Shown piece after piece: positions 1-5,404 of a DNA stretch of 6,418 nucleotides. The notes beneath the pieces are model-generated. The model was not told where the DNA came from, searched no databases, and saw only the letters and a list, made by a program, of their open reading frames with translations. Position 1 is the first letter of the stretch. Each line of letters opens with the position of its first letter. The position numbers and the translations under genes are program-made. Source of the stretch: Planctomycetota bacterium (GTDB taxonomy: Bacteria; Planctomycetota; UBA1135; GCA-002686595). Location of the stretch: NCBI GenBank assembly GCA_011524785.1, contig WTJQ01000270.1, positions 1 to 6,418 of the forward strand. The letters run 5' to 3'.

Positions 1-1
1 G

Positions 2-445
2 CGCCCCTCGTGCGCCTCCATCGCTCTCCGTACGGACGAGGCTGGGCGAACGCCCACCGTGCTCCACTCGGGGCACGCCCTCTGGGTCCACCTGCTGGAT
101 CCTGCTATCTGGCAGCCGACTCGTGTGATCCCGTCGGGGACCAAGGGGGAAGTCACTCTCGACCTGCGTCGCTTGGCCACGCTCGCCATCCAGGTCCAAC
201 GATCCGGTGGCCGCCCCCTGAGCAGCCCCCCGCCCTTGGCGCTCACGCACCTCGAGCTGGGCGAGTGCCTGTCCAACTGGGTGGAGGCCGGCTTGGTCGA
301 CGAGCCGCAGAAGATCGAGGATCCAACCAGGCTGCTCGTCAGGGGGATCCCCGAAGGCCCCTACGAGCTCGAGGTCCTGGGCGTGCGACAGGAGCTCGAC
401 ATCCGTCCCGGAGCAACGAACACCGCCTATGTGCTCATCCCCTGA
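2..445 (+). CDS. 3' end of a protein of unknown function, possibly with a carboxypeptidase-regulatory-like beta-sandwich domain
   Basis: The frame is open from the first bases of the window to a TGA at 443-445, with no in-frame stop upstream, so the gene very probably starts outside the window; a GTG at 59 is a possible but unneeded start. The reading frame is supported by consistently G/C third codon positions, whereas the competing frame gives an arginine- and proline-rich product. The visible 147 residues alternate short hydrophobic strands with turns, and end with a segment reading LLVRGIPEGPYELEVLGV and then a final strand TAYVLIP. The 'G-[IL]-P-x-G-x-Y-x-[LV]-x-V' pattern is typical of carboxypeptidase-regulatory-like or CnaB-like beta-sandwich domains, common at the end of large extracellular proteins in Planctomycetota. 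That assignment is inference from one motif. It converges on the amidase gene with a 57-base gap. Confidence 0.6.
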   Translation, partial: RPSCASIALRTDEAGRTPTVLHSGHALWVHLLDPAIWQPTRVIPSGTKGEVTLDLRRLATLAIQVQRSGGRPLSSPPPLALTHLELGECLSNWVEAGLVDEPQKIEDPTRLLVRGIPEGPYELEVLGVRQELDIRPGATNTAYVLIP

Positions 446-502
446 GGAGCATCGAGGCGCGAGTCGACGCCATGCAAGCCGGCGCCCCGCCTGACGCGCC
501 CC

Positions 503-1588
503 CTACGGCTGGATGACCAGCTGGAGTCCGTCCGAGAGGGCGACTGGGTTGATGCCGAGGGCAGGGTCGCGGTGCCACCACTGGAGGTAGATCGAGGAGC
601 CCGCGCTGAAGCCCTGGGTCAGGAGCCACACGGGATCGAGCTCGGTCTGGAGGAGGCCGCCGCACGGCCCTGCGTAGGGCGTCGAGAGGACCGGACTGAA
701 GCGGCCCAGGGGCGAGGCGATGCAGAGCGTGCCGCCGAAGAAGGGCAGGGCGTCGGGCTGGGCGCTCCAGAGCAGCAGCCCGAAGGTCGAGGGGGGCACG
801 CCCTCGCAGGTGATCGTGACGGGCGGGCTGGTGAGGGAGGGCAGCGCGCTGGAGCCGATGGCCGGCAGGCAGCCCGCGCTGTTGAGCTTGGCCTCGCAGT
901 AGGTGCCCGAGGAGGGGCCGGGCAGGTAGGGCGCCGCGCCCACGTGCCGCTGGAGGGCGAACAGCAGCGCCTCGGCCTCGGCCTGCAGGCCCGCGTCGTT
1001 GCCGATCACGGCCATGTCCCCCGGGTTGGTCATGAAGCCGGCCTCGGTGAGGGCGGCCGGCATGGCCGTCTGGGAGAGGACGAAGAAGTTGGCCGTCTTC
1101 GTGCCGCGGTCCGTGAGGCCGAGGGCCAGCAGCAGCTCCTCCTGGGCGAGGTCGCGCAGGTCGGCGCCCACGGTGCCGTTGGCGAAGGAGAAGGTCTCGG
1201 TGCCGTTGGCGCTCGAGCTGGAGAAGCCGTTGTGGTGGATCGAGAGGAAGCGGTCGGCGGGCCAGGCGTTCGCGAGCGCGACGCGGCTCGCCAGGGAGAC
1301 GGACTGGTCGCCGTCACGCGTGAGCAGCACCTCCCAGGCGGCGCCGCCCGCGGCGTCCGCCGTGTCGGCGTCGAGGAGGTCGCGCAGGCGCAGCGCCACC
1401 TCGAGGTTCAGGTCCTTCTCCTGCAGGCCGTTGCCGATCGCACCCGGGTCGCTCCCCCCGTGACCGGGATCGAGCACCACGCGCAGGACCGTCGGCGGGC
1501 TCGGAGCGCTCGCGACGCCGACCGCCGCCAGGGCCGCGACGGCCACGAGGCTGGGGAGGCGCGAGCGCGGAGTGGAGGGAGGAGCCAC
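503..1588 (-). CDS. Secreted N-acetylmuramoyl-L-alanine amidase (Amidase_3) with C-terminal planctomycete-type domain
   Basis: This 361-residue zinc amidase should cut the bond between N-acetylmuramic acid and L-alanine of the peptidoglycan stem peptide, outside the cytoplasm. Residues 1-28 look like a signal peptide: a basic start, a hydrophobic core LPSLVAVAALAAVGV and an ASA cleavage site. The catalytic domain spans about 35-215. It shows DPGHGG (zinc ligand H43), E57 in LQEKDLN (second ligand), SIHHN (H118, third ligand) and TEAGFMTNP with catalytic E182, so all expected residues are present. Residues 229-361 form a separate domain with five cysteines, TYC near its start, GGTLCIASPLGRFS, LQWWHRD and a terminal SDGLQLVIQP. 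It matches the C-terminal domain of the secreted protein at 3654-5231. The start is GTG; no good Shine-Dalgarno precedes it, but a TATCCT hexamer lies six bases upstream. The gene is divergent from the polyferredoxin gene. Planctomycetota have thin peptidoglycan, so a role in division or wall remodelling is plausible but inferred. Confidence 0.93.
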   Translation of the reverse strand: MAPPSTPRSRLPSLVAVAALAAVGVASAPSPPTVLRVVLDPGHGGSDPGAIGNGLQEKDLNLEVALRLRDLLDADTADAAGGAAWEVLLTRDGDQSVSLASRVALANAWPADRFLSIHHNGFSSSSANGTETFSFANGTVGADLRDLAQEELLLALGLTDRGTKTANFFVLSQTAMPAALTEAGFMTNPGDMAVIGNDAGLQAEAEALLFALQRHVGAAPYLPGPSSGTYCEAKLNSAGCLPAIGSSALPSLTSPPVTITCEGVPPSTFGLLLWSAQPDALPFFGGTLCIASPLGRFSPVLSTPYAGPCGGLLQTELDPVWLLTQGFSAGSSIYLQWWHRDPALGINPVALSDGLQLVIQP

Positions 1589-1594
1589 GGTTCG

Positions 1595-1600
1595 AGGATA
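1595..1600 (-). promoter_or_regulatory. Putative -10 hexamer (TATCCT) of a leaderless amidase transcript
   Basis: On the minus strand, TATCCT fits the TANNNT consensus of a sigma70-type -10 element and is separated from the GTG start by exactly six bases (CGAACC). Transcription would then begin at or next to the start codon, as in the leaderless genes known from Actinobacteria and Deinococcus. No convincing -35 box lies 17 bases further upstream, and no Shine-Dalgarno sits at a normal distance. The same arrangement faces the divergent neighbour, which strengthens the call. Confidence 0.5.
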
Positions 1601-1629
1601 GCCGTGCTCCCCTCGCCCGGGGCGTGGAC

Positions 1630-1635
1630 TACCTT
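1630..1635 (+). promoter_or_regulatory. Putative -10 hexamer (TACCTT) of a leaderless polyferredoxin transcript
   Basis: TACCTT fits TANNNT and is followed by exactly six bases (GGGCCC) and then ATG at 1642. A start of transcription at the A of ATG is expected from this spacing. It favours ATG 1642 over the in-frame GTG at 1624, which would lie upstream of the hexamer. There is no Shine-Dalgarno in front of the ATG and no recognisable -35 box. Confidence 0.5.
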
Positions 1636-1641
1636 GGGCCC

Positions 1642-3513
1642 ATGGCTCGAAAGGGAGCAGGACACCCGGCGGACGAGGGGCGGCAGGGAGCCGCCTGCGG
1701 GCCCACGGGCCGGCCGCGGGCCTCCAAGGCCACGCGGCTGCGGGTGTGGGTGCTGGTCGGCGTGCACCTGCTCTTCGCGATCCACATGCTCGACTGGGCC
1801 ACCACGGGCCGGACCTACGGGCTGTTCGAGCCGTCCGAGTCGATGGAGTTCAGCAAGCACTCCGTCGTGAACGTGGGCCTGCTGTTCTTCGGCGGGCTGA
1901 TCCTCTCGACCCTGCTGCTGGGACGGTTCTTCTGCGGCTGGGCGTGCCACCTGGTGGCGCTGCAGGACCTGTGCCGCTGGCTGCTCCTGCGGGCCGGGAT
2001 CACGCCCCGGCCCCTGCGCTCGCGGACCCTCGCCTGGGTGCCGTTCGTCGCGGGCGGCTACATGTTCGTGTGGCCCCTGGCCTACCGGATCGGGATCGGG
2101 GACGAGCTGGCCGTGCGCGGCGCGGAGTTCACGACCCAGGACGTGTGGGCCACGATGCCCGGGCCCTGGGTGGGCCTGGCGACCTTCGTCGTGTGCGGCT
2201 TCGTGTGCGTGTGGTTCCTGGGCTCGAAGGGCTTCTGCACCTACGCGTGCCCCTACGGAGCGGCCTTCTCGCTGGCGGATCGCTTCGCGCCCGGTCGCAT
2301 CCGGGTGGACGACTCCTGCAAGGGCTGCGGTCACTGCACCCAGGTATGCACCTCCAACGTCGACGTGAAGCGTGAGGTCGCCGCCTTCGGGATGGTGGTC
2401 GATCCGGGGTGCATGAAGTGCATGGACTGCGTGAGCGTCTGCCCCGAGGACGCGCTGCGCTTCGGCTTCGGCAAGCCCGCGCTGCTCCAGCGCCTGCAGC
2501 GCGCGGCTCGGCTCCCTGCGCTCGAGGAGGTCGTCGTGGCCGGCGCCTTCGCCGCGACCTTCTTCGCCGTGCGCGGGCTGTACGACCTGGTCCCGTTCCT
2601 CTTCGCCCTCGGCCTCGGGGCGTGCGGCGCGTTCGTCGCGCTGCGCTCGGTCCAGCTGCTGCGGCGCCCGAGCGTGCGTCTGGTGCGCCAGCCGCTGAAG
2701 GAGTCGGGGCGCCTGCTGCCCGCGGGGCGGCGCTTCCTCGGAGTCGCGGCCCTGGTCGCGATCGCGGTGGGCCACGCGGGCGTGGTGCAGGTCCTCGGGC
2801 TCCAGGCCACCCAGGCCTTCGAGCCCCTGGCCCAGGCGCGGGCGGACTGGTTCACGAGTGCGCGGCCCGAGGTCGACGACCGCATGCTGGCGGAGGCGGC
2901 GGAGGCCGAGCGCAGGTCCGAGCGTGCGATCGCGGTCGGGCTCGTGCCGGACGCGCGCCGCCTGATGGAGAGCGCCTGGGCAGCCCTGGTGATGGGCGAG
3001 GACGAGCGGTTCCGCGAGCGCATGGAGCGCGCGCGCGCCGCGGCCCCCCGTGCGGGTGCCCCCGCCCTCGACCTGGCCCACGAGGCGCGGGCGCGCGGGG
3101 ACCGCGAGGCGACCGTGCGGCACCTGCGCGCGGCGGTGGCCGCGGACCCCGACCTCCACAACGCGTGGCAGGAGCTCGTGGAGGTGCTCGCCGAGCGCGG
3201 GGACCTGCAGGGGGCGATCGATGCGCTGCAGCTGGGACTGCGGGACCGGCCGGCCGACGGGCGGCTGCTCGACCTCCTGGGGACGCTCTACATGGCGCGG
3301 GGCAAGGCGCTCGAGGCCGAGGTCGCGCTGGAACGAGCGGTGGCCGAGGAGCCCGACCTGGTGCCCCCGCGCATCAAGCTGGCCCAGGTGCTCGCGCTCC
3401 GGGGCGCGGTCGGGGAGGCTCGGGACCTGCTGCGCAGGGGCATCGAGGCGCAGCCCGACGAGGTCGCGCTGCGCGACGCTCTGTCGCAGATCGGTGCTCC
3501 TGGCGGGCGCTGA
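1642..3513 (+). CDS. NapH/CcoG-like membrane polyferredoxin with C-terminal TPR repeats
   Basis: A 623-residue membrane iron-sulfur protein that probably passes electrons between a cytoplasmic donor and a membrane or periplasmic partner; the partners are unknown. Predicted helices lie at about 33-53, 75-95, 130-150, 175-195, 295-314, 316-338 and 365-386. Two CX3C motifs of the NapH/NosR/CcoG fold follow helices 2 and 4: CGWACH (C98, C102) and CTYACP (C199, C203). Two [4Fe-4S] ferredoxin motifs follow: C226/C229/C232/C236 and C257/C260/C263/C267-P. By helix count, all of these face the cytoplasm and the tail after 386 is periplasmic. That tail carries about four TPR units (about 473-607), each with a helix pair and a closing proline such as ADPD, EEPD or AQPD. 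No FMN-binding domain as in NosR is present. ATG 1642 is preferred over GTG 1624 because of the upstream hexamer. Family membership is clear; the specific role is not. Confidence 0.88.
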   Translation: MARKGAGHPADEGRQGAACGPTGRPRASKATRLRVWVLVGVHLLFAIHMLDWATTGRTYGLFEPSESMEFSKHSVVNVGLLFFGGLILSTLLLGRFFCGWACHLVALQDLCRWLLLRAGITPRPLRSRTLAWVPFVAGGYMFVWPLAYRIGIGDELAVRGAEFTTQDVWATMPGPWVGLATFVVCGFVCVWFLGSKGFCTYACPYGAAFSLADRFAPGRIRVDDSCKGCGHCTQVCTSNVDVKREVAAFGMVVDPGCMKCMDCVSVCPEDALRFGFGKPALLQRLQRAARLPALEEVVVAGAFAATFFAVRGLYDLVPFLFALGLGACGAFVALRSVQLLRRPSVRLVRQPLKESGRLLPAGRRFLGVAALVAIAVGHAGVVQVLGLQATQAFEPLAQARADWFTSARPEVDDRMLAEAAEAERRSERAIAVGLVPDARRLMESAWAALVMGEDERFRERMERARAAAPRAGAPALDLAHEARARGDREATVRHLRAAVAADPDLHNAWQELVEVLAERGDLQGAIDALQLGLRDRPADGRLLDLLGTLYMARGKALEAEVALERAVAEEPDLVPPRIKLAQVLALRGAVGEARDLLRRGIEAQPDEVALRDALSQIGAPGGR

Positions 3514-3550
3514 GGGCTCGAACGCGGACCGGACACATCCTGGGGGCGAT

Positions 3551-3582
3551 TGGGCCCTGTCGAGTCCCCGGGGCTTGGCCCA
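3551..3582 (+). terminator. Weak inverted repeat after the polyferredoxin gene, possible terminator
   Basis: TGGGCC at 3551-3556 pairs with GGCCCA at 3577-3582, with a self-complementary CCCCGGGG inside the loop. It lies 37 bases after the stop codon at 3513. There is no run of T after it, so it may be a Rho-dependent or purely structural element, or chance in GC-rich DNA. The rest of the 140-base gap (3514-3653) holds the inverted repeats near 3592-3630 and no open frame with coding character. Confidence 0.25.
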
Positions 3583-3591
3583 CAATGATCA

Positions 3592-3630
3592 GTGGCCCTG
3601 ATCCCTTGGCCACGTCCCGTGGACCACGGG
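3592..3630 (+). repeat. Two adjacent inverted repeats upstream of the secreted-protein gene
   Basis: GTGGCC (3592-3597) pairs with GGCCAC (3608-3613) across a 10-base loop. Directly after it lies a 15-base dyad, CCCGTGG-A-CCACGGG (3616-3630), 7+1+7 bases and perfect. Either could be an operator for a dimeric regulator or a hairpin in the 5' untranslated region of the gene starting at 3654. A CACAAT just upstream (3581-3586) resembles a -10 box in four of six positions, but no good -35 box goes with it. Confidence 0.35.
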
Positions 3631-3653
3631 TCCCGACCCCCTCTCGATCCCCC

Positions 3654-5231
3654 ATGCACAAGCGCGCACTGCTCCTCGCCGCCGCCGTCCTCACGGGCGT
3701 CGCCGCGGCCCAGGACCTCGCGATCTCGAAGATCGCCAACAACACCTCGGACTTCGCCTACTACGGCCAGAGCGGCGGCATCGCCGCGTACAGCATGGGG
3801 ACGACCTCGTGCAACGTGGGCAACCAGATCGTCGCCTGGGGCAACAGCCAGGGCCCGCCGCCGGTCATCACCCAGGAGTTCTTCAAGATCCAGGACGGGC
3901 GCATCGAGCAGCTCGGCTACTCCTGGATGAAGGAGGGCTTCTGCGCGGTCAACGAGAACAGCTGCGGCTCCTGCCAGTCCACCCCCTGCAACACGCTGGG
4001 GATCGGCTGCGCCGACACCTACGGCTCCGGCCTCAACGACGGCGCCTTCGGCGTCGCCCGCTGGAAGGTCGACCCGGTGACCGGCTCCTGGCCGAGCAGC
4101 TGGGGCGCGGGCCCGACCGGCCCGAGCGCGATCCGCGGCCGCCTGCAGATGCCGGTGAGCGAGCTCGCCCAGCAGGGCGCCAAGTACTTCGCGCAGTCGA
4201 TCTACATCTGCGAGCACGATCAGCTCGCGGGCAACGGCCGCAACAACGTCTCCTACATCGAGGCGCGCTGGAACTCCGGCAGCCTCGGCAGCCTGACCAC
4301 CACCGGCCCGATCACCATGTTCGAGCCGGCGATCTTCGCGTGGAAGGACGAGCACCCCGACGTGATGATCGAGGAGATCGTCATCACGGACGAGGGTGGC
4401 CCGGGCGTCCACGGCTGGATGTTCGTCGCCAGCCGCGCGTCGCTGCAGCCCAACGGCAAGTACCGCTACGACTACGCGGTCCAGAACCTGAACTCGAAGG
4501 ACGGCGTCCAGGCGTTCAGCGTCCCGGCCGACTGCAGCCCCTCGAACATGTTCTTCCGTGACGTCGACCACCACAGCGGGTCGCCGTGGGCCAACACCGA
4601 CTGGTCGCTCAACCAGGGCAACGGCTTCCTCGAGTGGCACGGTGAGACGTTCAGCCAGAACGCCAACGCCAACGCCATCCGCTGGGGCACCATGTTCACC
4701 TTCAGCTTCGAGGCCGATGCCCAGCCGGGCGTGGGCACCTCGAGCCTGACCCTGTTCGAGAGCGGCGGCACCAAGAACGCCACGGTGTTCGTGCCCAGCT
4801 CCGACTGCTGCTCGGGCGGCGACATCGCCACCTACTGCTCCTCGAACATGAACTCGGCCAGCATCATCGGCGCCCAGCTCGGGGCCACCGGCAGCACCAA
4901 CGCCGCCGACAACAACCTGACGCTGAACGCGACCGACCTGCCGCTCGACAAGTTCTGCTACATGATCATGAGCCAGTCGCAGGGCTTCGTCGGGAACTTC
5001 GGCGGCAGCCAGGGCAACCTCTGCCTCGGCGCGCCCTTCTACCGCTTCTCGAGCAACGTGATGGTCACGACGGGTGGGCAGATCAGCTTCTCGCCGGACT
5101 TCAACAACCTGCCGCAGAACCAGACCTTCCTCCCGGGCTCCACCTGGAACTTCCAGCTCTGGTTCCGCGACAACAACCCGGGCCCGACGTCCAACACGAC
5201 GACGGGCGTGGCGATCACCTTCTGCCAGTGA
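3654..5231 (+). CDS. Secreted protein of unknown function, planctomycete family, with conserved C-terminal domain
   Basis: A 525-residue exported protein. Residues 1-19 are a short signal peptide (KR, then LLLAAAVLTGVAAA, cleavage before Q20). I recognise the rest as a family of secreted proteins frequent in Planctomycetota and without a known function. Typical features are AYSMGTTSCNVGN (45-57), FFKIQDGRIEQLGYSWMKEGF (76-96), a cysteine-rich stretch C97/C104/C107/C112/C119 with LGIGCAD, NNVSY (197-201), YDYAVQNLNSKDGVQAFSVP (272-291), RDVDHHSG (302-309) and NANANAIRWGTMF (337-349). Residues 393-525 form the same C-terminal domain as in the amidase: TYC, GNLCLGAPFYRFS, FQLWFRD and a final strand. 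Fourteen cysteines in an exported protein suggest disulfides. ATG 3654 is chosen because it gives a clean signal peptide; the open frame runs far upstream, but with non-coding composition. No Shine-Dalgarno precedes it. The function is unknown; the histidines and acids of RDVDHHSG could bind metal, which is speculation. Confidence 0.85.
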   Translation: MHKRALLLAAAVLTGVAAAQDLAISKIANNTSDFAYYGQSGGIAAYSMGTTSCNVGNQIVAWGNSQGPPPVITQEFFKIQDGRIEQLGYSWMKEGFCAVNENSCGSCQSTPCNTLGIGCADTYGSGLNDGAFGVARWKVDPVTGSWPSSWGAGPTGPSAIRGRLQMPVSELAQQGAKYFAQSIYICEHDQLAGNGRNNVSYIEARWNSGSLGSLTTTGPITMFEPAIFAWKDEHPDVMIEEIVITDEGGPGVHGWMFVASRASLQPNGKYRYDYAVQNLNSKDGVQAFSVPADCSPSNMFFRDVDHHSGSPWANTDWSLNQGNGFLEWHGETFSQNANANAIRWGTMFTFSFEADAQPGVGTSSLTLFESGGTKNATVFVPSSDCCSGGDIATYCSSNMNSASIIGAQLGATGSTNAADNNLTLNATDLPLDKFCYMIMSQSQGFVGNFGGSQGNLCLGAPFYRFSSNVMVTTGGQISFSPDFNNLPQNQTFLPGSTWNFQLWFRDNNPGPTSNTTTGVAITFCQ

Positions 5232-5241
5232 TCCTCGGAGC

Positions 5242-5259
5242 TCCGGGCCCCGGCCCGGA
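5242..5259 (+). repeat. Short GC-rich hairpin just after the secreted-protein stop codon
   Basis: TCCGGGCC (5242-5249) and GGCCCGGA (5252-5259) are exact inverted repeats around CC. The stem begins ten bases after the TGA and lies directly before the larger hairpin at 5267-5301. It probably belongs to the 3' end of the upstream transcript, acting as a second barrier to polymerase or exonuclease. Confidence 0.45.
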
Positions 5260-5266
5260 CTCCCTC

Positions 5267-5301
5267 GGAGGCCCCCCTGCGCGGCGCGCAGGGGGGCCTC
5301 C
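5267..5301 (+). terminator. Strong hairpin terminator after the secreted-protein gene
   Basis: GGAGGCCCCCCTGC (5267-5280) pairs perfectly with GCAGGGGGGCCTCC (5288-5301). Inside, G5281-C5287 and C5282-G5286 can pair too, leaving a three-base loop, for up to 16 pairs. It starts 35 bases after the TGA at 5231. The following CTGCATTCCT has only scattered T residues, so this is not a classical U-tract terminator. In GC-rich bacteria such U-poor hairpins at gene ends are common and probably still mark the transcript end. The perfect stem is seen directly; terminator function is inferred. Confidence 0.7.
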
Positions 5302-5339
5302 TGCATTCCTGGGCAGGGGGCCCGTCCATTTGCACCTCG

Positions 5340-5357
5340 GGGGCTCCAGTGGACCCC
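5340..5357 (+). repeat. Hairpin in the region upstream of fbp
   Basis: GGGG (5340-5343) and TCC (5345-5347) pair with GGA (5351-5353) and CCCC (5354-5357), with C5344 bulged and AGT as the loop: seven pairs. It lies 15 bases before the ribosome-site hairpin at 5373-5399, so both could belong to a structured fbp leader. No promoter is recognisable between the terminator hairpin and this element, so whether it is transcribed with fbp is uncertain. Confidence 0.35.
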
Positions 5358-5372
5358 GGGACGTGCCGATCC

Positions 5373-5399
5373 CTCCTGGGGAGGCCTACCTCCCAGGAG
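5373..5399 (+). promoter_or_regulatory. Stem that contains and can mask the fbp ribosome binding site
   Basis: CTCCTGGG (5373-5380) plus AGG (5382-5384) pairs with CCTCCCAGGAG (5389-5399): eleven pairs with one bulged G (5381) and a CCTA loop. The 3' arm ends in AGGAG (5395-5399), a good Shine-Dalgarno five bases before the ATG at 5405, so the whole ribosome site is paired in the folded form. The 5' arm carries CTCCT, the anti-Shine-Dalgarno sequence itself. This geometry is that of a translational switch (thermometer, protein-bound or ribosome-opened), but no ligand or regulator can be named from sequence. Confidence 0.55.
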
Positions 5400-5404
5400 A
5401 CCCC

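Noticed and set aside
481..500. GGCGC...GCGCC inverted repeat between the convergent genes as a terminator
   Set aside because: Only five pairs with a ten-base loop in GC-rich DNA and no T run; not distinguishable from chance.
1933..1950. CGWACH as a CX3CH heme c binding motif
   Set aside because: The position matches the CX3C motif of the NapH/CcoG fold at the cytoplasmic end of a helix, whereas c-type heme is attached on the periplasmic side.
1408..3585. Open frame of 725 codons on the minus strand, opposite the polyferredoxin gene
   Set aside because: It is the antisense shadow of a GC-rich gene: low-complexity composition rich in R, P, Q, H and G, no recognisable domain, and it overlaps both the amidase start and the whole iron-sulfur protein, whose motifs are unambiguous.
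2409..3653. Upstream extension of the secreted-protein frame into the polyferredoxin gene
   Set aside because: The translated extension is R/G/P/A-rich with no fold and overlaps the iron-sulfur gene in another frame; a clean signal peptide begins at ATG 3654.
3288..5306. Open frame of 672 codons on the minus strand, opposite the secreted protein
   Set aside because: The composition is a repetitive mix of V, A, R, G, D and E, typical of the reverse strand of GC3-rich coding DNA, while the plus strand encodes conserved family motifs and a signal peptide.
5228..5404. Possible 59-residue N-terminal extension of FBPase
   Set aside because: It would be encoded across the terminator hairpin and the leader stems, is rich in G and P, and has no counterpart in class I FBPases; ATG 5405 has a proper Shine-Dalgarno.
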